The translations under genes were made by a program, and so were the position numbers. Positions 8,856-17,523 of a stretch of 64,000 nucleotides of DNA are shown here, piece by piece (position 1 is the stretch's first letter; each line of letters opens with the position of its first letter). Below the pieces are notes generated by a model. That model was not told the origin of the DNA, did no database searches, and saw only the letters and a list, made by a program, of their open reading frames with translations. The stretch covers positions 62,001 to 126,000 of the forward strand of contig NZ_JACIEU010000014.1 of NCBI RefSeq assembly GCF_014197035.1, written 5' to 3'. Origin of the DNA: Sphingobium scionense (GTDB lineage: Bacteria; Pseudomonadota; Alphaproteobacteria; Sphingomonadales; Sphingomonadaceae).

Positions 8856-9667
8856 CCATACTCGTGACCGGTGCCACCGGACTTGTCGGTGCCCGCCTCG
8901 TGCCACGTCTCATCGATGCAGGATTTGCGTGTCGCGCGCTCATGCGCGAGGGCAAGGCGCCGCCTGCCGGCGCAAGCGCGGTGGAGGCCGACCTTCTCGA
9001 CCCCACTTCACTCGCACGGGCCGTGGAAGGCGTGTCGGCGATCATCCATCTTGCTGCCGTGTTTCGCACGCCCGACGCCGACCTGATCTGGAAAAGCAAT
9101 CTCGATGGCACACGCAATCTCATAGCCGCAGCGCAGGCGCACGCGCCCGCGGCGCGCTTCATCCTCGCCAGCACGTCCCACATCTATGGCACCGACAGTC
9201 CTCGCCCCGGACAGGAGGCGGATGCGGTGGACCCACAGCAGGCCTACCCCGCCAGCAAGCTCGCCGCCGAGAATGCCCTGCGTGAAAGCGGACTGAACTG
9301 GTCGATCCAACGGTTCGGCTTCGTTTATGGAGACGGAGACGGCCATCTGGAAGAATTGCCGCGCCTTGTCGCCAATTTCAAAATGCACCCCGCGCAGCGG
9401 ATGAGCATGGTGCATCACCGCGACATCGCCACCGCCATGAAGTTGGCGCTGGCTGGCGCCATGGACGGGCGGATCGTCAATATCGGCGATGATGCGCCCA
9501 CCTCGATCTACGAGCTTGTCGCCCTTGTCGGCGGATCGATGGACCCGTCATCGGAGCCGCTGGCCAATCCCTGGCATCTCCACATGGATGTCTCGCTGGC
9601 ACGCGGCCTTGGCTTCCAACCGGTCGTGCGGACCGTCCATCAGGCGGCGCAGGAAAAGCTGATGTGA
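8852..9667 (+). CDS. NAD(P)-dependent epimerase/dehydratase family protein
   Basis: A 271-residue extended-SDR protein. The N-terminal TGATGLVG motif (residues 7-14) binds NAD(P), HLAA sits at about 67-70, and the YPASK motif supplies the active-site Tyr and Lys. At 271 residues it is slightly short for sugar epimerases and closer to atypical/extended SDR reductases. It overlaps the MarR stop by four bases, so expression is coupled to a regulator that may respond to its substrate. The substrate cannot be deduced. Confidence 0.85.
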   Translation: MTILVTGATGLVGARLVPRLIDAGFACRALMREGKAPPAGASAVEADLLDPTSLARAVEGVSAIIHLAAVFRTPDADLIWKSNLDGTRNLIAAAQAHAPAARFILASTSHIYGTDSPRPGQEADAVDPQQAYPASKLAAENALRESGLNWSIQRFGFVYGDGDGHLEELPRLVANFKMHPAQRMSMVHHRDIATAMKLALAGAMDGRIVNIGDDAPTSIYELVALVGGSMDPSSEPLANPWHLHMDVSLARGLGFQPVVRTVHQAAQEKLM

Positions 9668-9681
9668 GCCGTGGCCCCTCA

Positions 9682-9708
9682 GGCGGTGCGGAATTGATCC
9701 ACACCGCC
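9682..9708. terminator. Possible bidirectional terminator hairpin
   Basis: GGCGGTG (9682-9688) pairs with CACCGCC (9702-9708) around a 13-base loop, in the 49-base gap between the convergent epimerase and AraC genes. There is no clear T-run, so the assignment rests on position and stem only. Confidence 0.35.
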
Positions 9709-9716
9709 CGACCGGA

Positions 9717-10751
9717 TTACGCTGGCTGGACTCTGCGGTTCACATACTCGTTGTACAGCCGCTGCTGGTTCATGACGTCCCGTTTGGGGGCAACGCCGAA
9801 CATTCGCGAATATTCCCGGCTGAACTGGGACGCGCTTTCATAGCCGACCTGGTAGGCCGCCTCCGCCACGTTGACATCCTCTATGACCATCATCCGCCGC
9901 GCCTCGATCAGTCGTAGTTGCTTCTGGTATTGAAGCGGCGTCATCGACGTCAAAGCCTTGAAGTGCTGATGGAAGGACGAAGCGCTCATCCGCGCCGCTT
10001 CGGCCAGTTGTTCCACACGCAAGGTCTGCGCGATTCCCGTGTGAATGACATAGATTGCCCTGGCGACGCGCGCGGCATTGGTCTCAGGCAAGGCCAGCTT
10101 GCACAATTCGCCGCCATGAGGGCTGGAAAGAAGCCAATAGCAGATTTCGCGCATGAGCGATGGGTAGAGGACCGGGATCGCCTTTGGCGTCTCGAACAGC
10201 CGGATGAGCCGCAGGATGCAATCCGCCAGCGGTTCATCGACTTGGGTGACGAACAGGCAGGGGCCGGGGCTAGCCGGCAACGCAAATGGCGTATCGACCT
10301 GTTCCAGCACGTCCCGCATCATCGCAATGTCCAGCTCGATCGTGATGCCGGTATAGGGCGCGTCCGGGCTGGCTTCGACGACCCGACCGGTTGCCGGCAG
10401 GTCCATTCCGACGGCAAGGCATTCCATCGCGCCGTACCGGAATATCTCGTCGCCGAAATTGATCTCCTTCGCCCCCTGAAGGACGATGCAGACCGAGGGC
10501 TTGTAGATCTGCCGCATCGGCATTCTTGCCTGGAATGAGCGCAGGACATTGACGCTGTCGATCGGCGTCGGAAAGAGACCCTGTCCGCCGCCCTGCGCAT
10601 CAATGTAGGCACTGACGGCTTGGCGCAGCGATGACGACACGCGGACCTCCGATGGGTTGCGAGGCCAGCGTAAGACGCGCCCCTCAGGCTGAAGCGTATC
10701 GAGACTTGCAGGAATAGGCAAGTTTATTGAGGCATCGGGCATTCTGGTCAT
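9717..10751 (-). CDS. AraC family transcriptional regulator
   Basis: A 344-residue regulator. Residues about 45-200 form the AraC-type N-terminal sensing domain (core QIYKPSVCIVLQGAKEI), and residues about 240-330 the DNA-binding double helix-turn-helix (LAEAARMSASSFHQHFK and the AYQVGYESASQFSREYSR motif). AGGAAG precedes the start. It is divergent from the MFS gene at 10804 across only 52 bases, so it very likely controls that gene and the downstream SDR/OmpV genes. It belongs to a different AraC subtype from the two cupin-type regulators in this window. Confidence 0.92.
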   Translation of the reverse strand: MTRMPDASINLPIPASLDTLQPEGRVLRWPRNPSEVRVSSSLRQAVSAYIDAQGGGQGLFPTPIDSVNVLRSFQARMPMRQIYKPSVCIVLQGAKEINFGDEIFRYGAMECLAVGMDLPATGRVVEASPDAPYTGITIELDIAMMRDVLEQVDTPFALPASPGPCLFVTQVDEPLADCILRLIRLFETPKAIPVLYPSLMREICYWLLSSPHGGELCKLALPETNAARVARAIYVIHTGIAQTLRVEQLAEAARMSASSFHQHFKALTSMTPLQYQKQLRLIEARRMMVIEDVNVAEAAYQVGYESASQFSREYSRMFGVAPKRDVMNQQRLYNEYVNRRVQPA

Positions 10752-10803
10752 CTGTCACTTCCTCTAGCTTGAGAGCGTCAGCCAAGCGAGGAATGCACTT
10801 ATC

Positions 10804-12129
10804 ATGACAGAAATCGCAGCCTCGTCAACCGGCAAGCCGGAAGTCCATATCTCCGTTATTCATGATGATGAGAGCGAGTATATTGACGGCCCGCGCGTTG
10901 TTGCAATTCTTGCTGTTTTGTTTCTGGTAAGTCTTACCTCTCAAGTCGATCGCATGCTGCCATTCATCATGGCGGAAGCGATAAAATCCGAGCTTTCTCT
11001 TAGCGACGCCCAGATAGGCTTGCTTACCGGTATCGCTTTCGCGGTCTGCTATACGCTCCTTTCCTTGCCGCTTGCGCGGGTATCCGACAGGGACTCACCC
11101 CGTCTCGTTATAGTTTCATGCACATTGGTCTGGAGCGCGATGACGGCGCTCGGGGGTGTCGCCGCGAGCTTCATGGTCCTGGCCTTCACACGCTTCGGCG
11201 TCGCGTTCGGTGAGGCGGGAGGAACCCCGGCCGGTCACGCGATCATCGCCCGCAAGATCAGGCCGGAACGGCGCGGTCTCGCGATCGGTCTGTTCGCGCT
11301 TGGCATCCCGCTCGGCACTATGGTCGGTTTCGCCGTTGGCGGCGCGATGAGCGACACTTTGGGCTGGCGCACCGTACTGATCGGCGCCGGAGCGCTCGGC
11401 GGCATAATCGGTTTGCTGGCCTTCGTGATCGTCGGCCCGACCCCACCGCGCAAAACCGCCACGACCTCGGGCGAGCCGTTCCTGCACGCCAGCGTTCGGT
11501 TGCTTTCCTCCCTGGGATTTCGCTGGCTCTTCATCGGCGCGATGATCAGCGGCTTCGCGGCCGCTCCCTTCTATGCCTTCGCCGCTCCTTTTCTCATGCG
11601 GACCCATGGCTACAGCGCCAGCGAGGCCGGCCTCGCTTTCGGTCTGCTGCAGGGCCTGATGGGCATTTTCGGCACATTGATCGGTGGGCGGTGGTTCGAC
11701 CGTGCGGCCCGATCGGGCACCGGGCGAGTGCTGGGTCCGCCCGGCATTCTTTTCCTGATCGCCAGCGTGACGACGACGGTCGCGCTTTTCGTGCCTGTCC
11801 CCTGGCTCTCGATCATATTGCTGGTGCCGGCCATGCTGTCCTTCGCTTTCATGCTGCCCTGGGGGTTCGGCGCCGCGCATCTGGTGGCCGGCAAGGGCAA
11901 GGAAGCGATGGCGACGAGTCTGGTCATGATCGGCTCCGGCCTGTTCGGCCCGGCATTCGGACCATTGATCGTCGGCATGATCAGCGATGCGGCGACCGAG
12001 ACCGGAATTCCCAATGGTCTTGCACTCGGGATGCTGGCTGTCCCGGCCGCGAGCGCCCTGACGGGCGTCGCCATACTGGTCGCCAACCGGCGTATCGCAG
12101 CGTCCTTCCGCAACATCGACATCGGCTGA
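10804..12129 (+). CDS. MFS transporter
   Basis: A 441-residue major facilitator with 12 predicted membrane segments and the conserved loop 2-3 motif (LARVSDRDS, residues about 91-99). The N-terminal 40 residues are polar. The R-x-D-R-M pattern in the first segment and the FGEAGGTPAGHA motif in TM4-5 resemble the spinster/ACS-like carriers for organic anions. The substrate is unknown. GAGGAA precedes the start at about 10 bases. It starts an apparent unit running through the SDR at 12167, the OmpV-like protein at 13598 and the SDRs at 14403 and possibly 15475. Confidence 0.88.
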   Translation: MTEIAASSTGKPEVHISVIHDDESEYIDGPRVVAILAVLFLVSLTSQVDRMLPFIMAEAIKSELSLSDAQIGLLTGIAFAVCYTLLSLPLARVSDRDSPRLVIVSCTLVWSAMTALGGVAASFMVLAFTRFGVAFGEAGGTPAGHAIIARKIRPERRGLAIGLFALGIPLGTMVGFAVGGAMSDTLGWRTVLIGAGALGGIIGLLAFVIVGPTPPRKTATTSGEPFLHASVRLLSSLGFRWLFIGAMISGFAAAPFYAFAAPFLMRTHGYSASEAGLAFGLLQGLMGIFGTLIGGRWFDRAARSGTGRVLGPPGILFLIASVTTTVALFVPVPWLSIILLVPAMLSFAFMLPWGFGAAHLVAGKGKEAMATSLVMIGSGLFGPAFGPLIVGMISDAATETGIPNGLALGMLAVPAASALTGVAILVANRRIAASFRNIDIG

Positions 12130-12166
12130 CAACGCGCAAACCGCGTTTTTCGGAAGGCTTCTTCAA

Positions 12167-13288
12167 ATGACAGACTCGCTGGAAGATAACAGGGCTCCAA
12201 AAGTCCAGGCATCGGGATTGTCTCGCCGCGCATTTGTTCGATATGGCGCGGCGAGCGTCGGTGTCGCGGCTGTAGGCGGCGGCATCGCGGCCATGGCGAA
12301 CAGGCCAGCACTATCCCCGCGCCAGCAGGGATTGCCGACAATCCCCGATTGGACGGCAACCGACATCCCCTCATTGCGCGGGCGTTCGGCACTCGTCACG
12401 GGCGGCAACGGCTATCCCGTGGACGACCGAAGTGGCCTGGGCTTCCACGACGCCCTTGAGCTCGCCCGCGCCGGTGCGGATGTGACGATTGCATCCCGAA
12501 AGCAGGAACGGGGCGAGGAAGCCGTCCGGCGCATCAAGGCCAGCGTTCCCGGCGCTTCGATCCGCTTCGAGGCCCTTGATCTTTCGAACCTCGCTTCCGT
12601 TGCCGAATTTGCGGAGCGGATGCGGGCTTCCCGAGGAAGTCTGGACATTCTCGTCAACAACGCCGGTGTCATGGGACGGAAAAGCCGCGAGGTGAGCGCC
12701 GACGGGTTCGAACGGGTCTTTGCCACGAACACGCTTGGTCATTTTGCGTTGACCGCCCGACTGCTGCCGCTGCTGCGCAAAGGCAATTCCCCGCGCATCG
12801 TCTGGGTCTCCAGCAGCCGCGCGCTCATGGGCGCGATCAACTTCGCCGACCTGCAACTGGCTCAGGATTACGACTATGGCGCGGCTTACGACAACAGCAA
12901 ACTCGCCAACCTCATGCTCGCCTTCGAGATGCAGAGGCGCAGCGCGGCGGAAGGCTGGGGCATCTCGGCCATAGCAGCCCATCCCGGCATCGCTCGCACC
13001 AACCTGGTCCCGGACGGTCCTGGCCCGGACAGCCTGGAGGGGCGCAATCACAGATATATGCCTTTCCTTTTCCAGCCGCCCGCTCAAGGCGCGTTGCCGA
13101 CCCTGTATGCGGCCACGTCGCCGCAAGCGGTAGCCGGCGGCTATTACGGACCGAATGGCTTTCTGGGGCTGGGCGGCCTGCCCGGCTGGGCCGGGATTCC
13201 TGAAAAAGCCGACGACCAGAAAACTGCGGCGAGGCTGTGGGGCACGGTTGAGCAGCTTGGTGGCGTAACATTTGGTCGGACGGCCTGA
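12167..13288 (+). CDS. SDR oxidoreductase with Tat signal
   Basis: A 373-residue short-chain dehydrogenase with an N-terminal twin-arginine signal (SRRAFV at about residues 19-24, followed by an Ala/Gly/Val-rich hydrophobic stretch). The SDR core follows: a glycine-rich loop that carries an insertion (TGGN, then about seven extra residues, then SGLGFHDA), NNAG, and the active site YDNSK. The C-terminal patch AQGALPTLYAAT links it to the paralogues at 3373-4290 and 14403-15314. Tat export of an SDR would place a folded, cofactor-loaded enzyme in the periplasm, which is uncommon. AAGG precedes the start. The substrate is unknown. Confidence 0.85.
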   Translation: MTDSLEDNRAPKVQASGLSRRAFVRYGAASVGVAAVGGGIAAMANRPALSPRQQGLPTIPDWTATDIPSLRGRSALVTGGNGYPVDDRSGLGFHDALELARAGADVTIASRKQERGEEAVRRIKASVPGASIRFEALDLSNLASVAEFAERMRASRGSLDILVNNAGVMGRKSREVSADGFERVFATNTLGHFALTARLLPLLRKGNSPRIVWVSSSRALMGAINFADLQLAQDYDYGAAYDNSKLANLMLAFEMQRRSAAEGWGISAIAAHPGIARTNLVPDGPGPDSLEGRNHRYMPFLFQPPAQGALPTLYAATSPQAVAGGYYGPNGFLGLGGLPGWAGIPEKADDQKTAARLWGTVEQLGGVTFGRTA

Positions 13289-13597
13289 TGCTGGAACATC
13301 TTCCCGCGCCGCTTCGTCGGCAGGCCCCGCGGATGACGCCCTATGGACGGATCGGCGGGCCGGAAGACTTCACCAGTGCTTTCGCCGCGCCGTGTGCCGG
13401 CGAGGCAATGGATCAACGGCAAGCTCCTATTCGCGAGCGGCTTCTTCTGAAGCACGCGCCACCATCCATTCGAACGAACTGAGGTCGGTCCGGGAGCCCC
13501 CCGTCCCTCTGCCCCCGGCGACCTCGCGGCCACTGGATGACGTCTCCCGTAACGGGGCGCTTTTGGTGGCCGCAGATATCCAAAGAAAGGAACCAAG
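13289..13597. other. Gap without a convincing gene
   Basis: About 310 bases between the Tat-SDR and the OmpV-like gene. A 64-codon open frame begins at 13288 overlapping the SDR stop, but its composition and lack of a ribosome site do not support a gene. The last 20 bases hold the AAAGAAAGGA ribosome site of the next gene. Confidence 0.6.
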
Positions 13598-14392
13598 ATG
13601 CGTATTCTTCTCCCGATCACAATTGCCTGCGGAATGATCTTGCCATGCACGTCAGCATATGCGCAGCAAGCGCCTGCAGACGGATCCTCCCATGGCATGG
13701 TTGCCGTCGGCGTAGGTGTCGTTCCCGAATTTGACGGTGCCGACGATGTCCGCGTGCTTCCCTTTGTCACGGGAGAGGTGAGCATAGGTCGAGCCACGGT
13801 TCAGTTGCGCGGCCAGGGTTTGCGGGTCGATCTCGCTGCCGACCCACGGTTCGCGATTGGCCCTGTGATCGGCGCGCGCCTGCCGCGCAATGACGCAGAC
13901 GGCGCGGTCGGTCTGCTGCCCGAAATCGACACGGCCATCGAGGCAGGCGGGTTCATCGGATATCGGCTGGGCGGCGACCAGTATGGCCAAGGCTCGATTC
14001 AGATGGAGCTGTCGCTGGTCCATGACGTTTCGAATACGCATGACGGCCTGCTCGCCACCGCGAGCGCAAGCTACGCGGCGGTACGCACGCCCGACTTTTT
14101 CCTCTCGCTCGACGCACAAACGACCTGGGCGAACGCGGACTATACGCGCACTTATTTCGGCATCGACGATACCGCCGCGGTCGCCAGTGGGTTGCCGGCC
14201 TATCGGACTGGCTCGGGCTTCAAGGACGTGGGCGCGGGCCTGACCGCAGGCTATTGGTTCAGCCGCCGCTTCGGCGTGATCGCCCGTGCGGGCGCGAGCT
14301 ATCTTGTCGGCGATGCCGCCGCCAGCCCAGTCACCGACGAGGGCCGTCGTTGGCAGCCGGCAGGCGGTATCGCGCTGTCGTATCGGTTCTGA
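13598..14392 (+). CDS. MipA/OmpV family outer-membrane protein
   Basis: A 264-residue outer-membrane beta-barrel protein. Residues 1-22 are a signal peptide ending Ala-Tyr-Ala-Gln. The mature protein alternates amphipathic strands (for example GVGVVPEFDGADDVRV, VSIGRATVQLRGQGL), with the typical MipA/OmpV opening P-E-F-x-G, and ends in an aromatic residue (Tyr-Arg-Phe), the usual beta-barrel insertion signal. Family members are scaffolds or porin-like proteins of unclear role. A strong ribosome site (AAAGGA) sits 8 bases upstream. It lies between two SDR genes of the same unit, so a role in passage of their substrate is possible but unproven. Confidence 0.85.
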   Translation: MRILLPITIACGMILPCTSAYAQQAPADGSSHGMVAVGVGVVPEFDGADDVRVLPFVTGEVSIGRATVQLRGQGLRVDLAADPRFAIGPVIGARLPRNDADGAVGLLPEIDTAIEAGGFIGYRLGGDQYGQGSIQMELSLVHDVSNTHDGLLATASASYAAVRTPDFFLSLDAQTTWANADYTRTYFGIDDTAAVASGLPAYRTGSGFKDVGAGLTAGYWFSRRFGVIARAGASYLVGDAAASPVTDEGRRWQPAGGIALSYRF

Positions 14393-14402
14393 GGAGAGCG
14401 AT

Positions 14403-15314
14403 ATGGCAAAATGGACAGCATCGGACATACCCTCCCAAAAGGGGCGTGCGGCCATCGTGACGGGGACCGGCGGGCTTGGGCTTGAAGATGCCCTGGCTCT
14501 GGCGCGGGCGGGAGCAGAGGTCATCATCGCCGGCCGCAACCCCGGAAAGGGCGCGGAGGCGGTGAAACGCATCCGCGCCGAAGTTCCCTCGGCGGCCGCC
14601 CGCTTCGAGCAGGTCGACCTTGCAAACCTCCGGTCGGTGGCGGATTTTTGTGACCGGCTGCGGGGCCAGCGCGACAGCCTCGATCTGCTCATCAACAACG
14701 CCGCCGTGATGGTGCCGCCGCAACGCCAGGAGACCGTGGACGGGTTCGAGCTACAGCTTGCCACCAATTATCTTGGTCACTTCGCGTTGACGGCTGGCCT
14801 GATGCCGCTGCTGCGCAACGGGAAGAACGCGCGTATCGTTTCGCTGTCGAGCGTTGCCGCCCGGCAGGGGGCGATCGACTTCGATGATCTGAATGCGCGC
14901 CACAGTTACAACCCCATGCGATCTTACGGCCAGTCGAAGCTTGCTTGCCTCATGTTCGCCTTCTCGTTGCAGCGGCGAAGCGAAGCGGGCGGTTGGGGCA
15001 TCACCAGCATCGCTGCGCATCCGGGCATTTCGCGAACCGACCTCCTGCACAATGCGCCCGGTCGCTGGAGCGGCGTAGGGATCGCACGATCATTGCTCTG
15101 GTTCATGTTCCAGCCCGCGGCACAAGGCGCGCTGCCCACGCTCTTTGCTGCGACGTCACAGCAGGCGCGTGGCGGCGCTTACTACGGTCCGGACAGGCTT
15201 GGGGAAATGCGGGGCTATCCGGCCGCGTCCAAGATTCCTCCGCAGGCGCTGGACGTCGAGATTGCCGAACAACTGTGGGAGATTTCAGAGCATCTGGTCG
15301 GAAGGGCCATCTGA
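14403..15314 (+). CDS. SDR family oxidoreductase (retinol-dehydrogenase-like)
   Basis: A 303-residue short-chain dehydrogenase. The start at 14403 (Met-Ala-Lys-Trp) has GAGGAG upstream and matches the N-terminus of the paralogue at 3373-4290. Shortened glycine motif TGTGGLG, NNA after the fourth strand, active site YGQSK. It lies 10 bases after the OmpV-like gene, so the two are co-transcribed. It is closely related to the protein at 3373-4290, suggesting duplication within this region. The substrate is unknown. Confidence 0.88.
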   Translation: MAKWTASDIPSQKGRAAIVTGTGGLGLEDALALARAGAEVIIAGRNPGKGAEAVKRIRAEVPSAAARFEQVDLANLRSVADFCDRLRGQRDSLDLLINNAAVMVPPQRQETVDGFELQLATNYLGHFALTAGLMPLLRNGKNARIVSLSSVAARQGAIDFDDLNARHSYNPMRSYGQSKLACLMFAFSLQRRSEAGGWGITSIAAHPGISRTDLLHNAPGRWSGVGIARSLLWFMFQPAAQGALPTLFAATSQQARGGAYYGPDRLGEMRGYPAASKIPPQALDVEIAEQLWEISEHLVGRAI

Positions 15315-15474
15315 GTATCAGCGGCAGGTGATGCGAGGAAGTGTCGCGATTTTGCGACCGGATCAACCGTCGTGCACGGACTTTCGCAGGAAGAATTCGA
15401 TACTCTCGCCAAAATAAAACCCTGCCCAGCACATCCATCTCCGCCGTACCATCAACATAATCCGAGACATTATC

Positions 15475-16224
15475 ATGCCCACAATTCTGATCACCGGCTG
15501 CTCCTCGGGCTTCGGCCTCGAAACTGCCCGCCTGTTTCTCGATCGAGGCTGGAAGGTGGTGGCGACGATGAGAAACCCGAATGCCGACCTGCTCCCGGCC
15601 TCCGACAATCTGCAGATACTGCCCCTCGACGTCACTGACAGCGCGAGCATCATTAGTGCCGTCGATGCTGCCGGATCGATCGATGTCCTCGTCAACAATG
15701 CCGGGTTCGGAACCGTGGCGCCGATCGAATTGATCAACCCCGAAACGGCTCGCACCTTGTTCGAAACCAACACGCTCGGCACGTTGGCGATGCTCCAGGC
15801 GGTGCTGCCGCAGTTTCGTGAACGCCGGGCGGGCATCATCATCAACATCACCTCGTCGGTAACGCTAAGAATCTTGCCGCTCGTGGGCATTTACCGGGCT
15901 AGCAAGGCAGCCGTTAACGCGCTCACCGAATCCTTAGCGATCGAAGTCGAGCCGTTCGGTGTGCGGGTGCACATCATACTGCCCGGAGCTTCACCTGAGA
16001 CGAGCTTTGCGGTCAATGCGATGCCGCACCTGCGTGGCCTTGATAATCCCGACTATGCGCCGCTGATCGAAAGCATGATGGCGCAGTTCCGAATGAGCGA
16101 TCGCCCGGTGACGCACGCGGCCGACGTTGCAAATGCGGTCTGGCAAGCGGCTACCGACCCAACGGCACCTTTTAGGATTGCAGCTGGCAAGGATGCCGAG
16201 GAATGGATGACTCAGGCAGGCTGA
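15475..16224 (+). CDS. SDR family oxidoreductase
   Basis: A 249-residue classical short-chain dehydrogenase from a different branch than its neighbours. Glycine motif TGCSSGFG (residues 7-14), NNAG at about 74-77, active-site YRASK. The C-terminal segment with IILPGASPETSF is typical of the 17-beta-hydroxysteroid-dehydrogenase-like cSDRs often annotated as oxidoreductases. It lies 160 bases after the SDR at 14403, with a weak ribosome site, so it may have its own promoter. The substrate is unknown. Confidence 0.87.
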   Translation: MPTILITGCSSGFGLETARLFLDRGWKVVATMRNPNADLLPASDNLQILPLDVTDSASIISAVDAAGSIDVLVNNAGFGTVAPIELINPETARTLFETNTLGTLAMLQAVLPQFRERRAGIIINITSSVTLRILPLVGIYRASKAAVNALTESLAIEVEPFGVRVHIILPGASPETSFAVNAMPHLRGLDNPDYAPLIESMMAQFRMSDRPVTHAADVANAVWQAATDPTAPFRIAAGKDAEEWMTQAG

Positions 16225-16258
16225 GCGCCAATCGACCACGTCGCTTGGCGCCCCGTCG

Positions 16259-16412
16259 GCTATCGTAGCGCTATAGCGTAGACATAGTCCTCATCATCGT
16301 CGGTCGCGGCCCGCCATCCTGCCATGCGCCGTCGTCCGCCGACGCCGCCCGCTCTCAACCCGCCGTCGCTACGCTCAGTGCGCGAACGGCTGAATGTAGG
16401 ACTTTCCTGCCC
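16259..16412 (-). repeat. Dispersed repeat, copy 1
   Basis: First of four copies of an imperfect repeat (others near 18845, 27172 and 34499). The shared core on the plus strand is TATCGTAGCGCTATAGCGTA, then a CATCATCG block and GGCCCGCCAT. Copies 1 and 3 also share the outer GGACTTNCCTGCC block. Read on the minus strand the core is open and ends Tyr-Ala-(Ile/Val)-Ala-Leu-Arg-stop. It lies between the SDR and AraC genes. Confidence 0.7.
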
Positions 16413-16504
16413 GGCAGCTATTGGGAGCCCCGAGACAGATAGCTGTCGCGCATGATGCCGTCAGCTGTCCCGAAAACGATGGTGAAGCGGGAAAGCGGGC
16501 ATAT

Positions 16505-17422
16505 CTACGCCCGCCTGCTCTCACGCGCATAGCGTCGTGGCGATGTCCCCATCGTTCTACGGAAAGCGTGATTGAAGGCGTGCTCGGAGACATAGCCGAC
16601 TGACTGCGCAACACCCGCGATCGTTTCGCCACTTCCGATCAGGCGCTCGGCCGCCAGCATCATCCGCCAACGCGTAAGATATGCGATCGGTGTTTCACCG
16701 ACCTTGGCGGCAAACAGGTGTGAGAAGGTTGACCGCGACATGGCCGAGCGCCTGGCGAGTTCCTCTACCGTCCACGAAAAGGCTGGTTCCATGTGGATCG
16801 CGGCCAAGGCAGTGGCGATCCGTGGGTCGGCAAGGCCTGCAAGCCATCCAGTATCCGTCTCGGTCTGGGTCGCAAGATACAGGCGCAGCGCCTGGATGAG
16901 GATCATCTGTGCCAGTTGCTGCGCGAGCAGTTCGAAGCCCGGGCACTTCTCCCGCATCTCCTCCATCATCAGGTCGATGCACCACCGTAGCCGGGTCTGC
17001 CCCCCGGCACCTTCGATCCGGATCATCGGGGGCAGGCGACTGAGTAACAAGTCGGCGTGGCGACCGCTGACCTCGAAACGGCTTCCGACGAGATATGTGT
17101 CGCCACCTCCGTTATAGGTGACGACATCGCCACTGCGGTTCGGGTCGAGCACCTCGCTCGCCCGCTGCGGCACCAGCTGGGAATCGCTCCCGATTGTCGC
17201 AGAACGCCCGGTCGGGAGGACGAAGCAGTCGCCTTCGCTCAGACGAACCGGCGCGGCGTCACCGTCGAGCGACAGCCAGCATTCGCCCCTTACGACCGCG
17301 TAGCATTTGATCCTGCCGGCGAGGTCATCAAGAACAAGCGACCAAGCGCCGCCGGCATCGAACCCGGCGGTGATGTAGCTGATCGGCTTGAGCAGCGACA
17401 GCAGTTGCGAGAGAGGATCCAT
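16505..17422 (-). CDS. AraC family regulator with N-terminal cupin domain
   Basis: A 305-residue paralogue of the regulator at 2261-3274. The cupin sensor domain occupies about residues 1-185, with the shared I-K-C-Y-A-V and GDCFVLPTGR patches, and the double helix-turn-helix lies at about 205-300 (SRSTFSHLF and the VGYVSEHAFNHAFRR motif). It is divergent from the quinone oxidoreductase gene at 17524 with a 101-base gap and is therefore its likely regulator, just as the paralogue faces an NmrA-type oxidoreductase. Confidence 0.92.
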   Translation of the reverse strand: MDPLSQLLSLLKPISYITAGFDAGGAWSLVLDDLAGRIKCYAVVRGECWLSLDGDAAPVRLSEGDCFVLPTGRSATIGSDSQLVPQRASEVLDPNRSGDVVTYNGGGDTYLVGSRFEVSGRHADLLLSRLPPMIRIEGAGGQTRLRWCIDLMMEEMREKCPGFELLAQQLAQMILIQALRLYLATQTETDTGWLAGLADPRIATALAAIHMEPAFSWTVEELARRSAMSRSTFSHLFAAKVGETPIAYLTRWRMMLAAERLIGSGETIAGVAQSVGYVSEHAFNHAFRRTMGTSPRRYARESRRA

Positions 17423-17523
17423 TGCTATTCCAGACGATCACGTAAAAACGGCGGATTATCAAGCATAGATCGTATGCGTGGATCAAGCCACAAGGCGGCA
17501 TCACACCGACAAGGAATCGCGCC

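Noticed and set aside
13288-13482. A 64-codon frame overlapping the Tat-SDR stop.
   Set aside because: TGATG overlap looks like coupling, but there is no ribosome site and the product is Arg/Pro-rich without structure.
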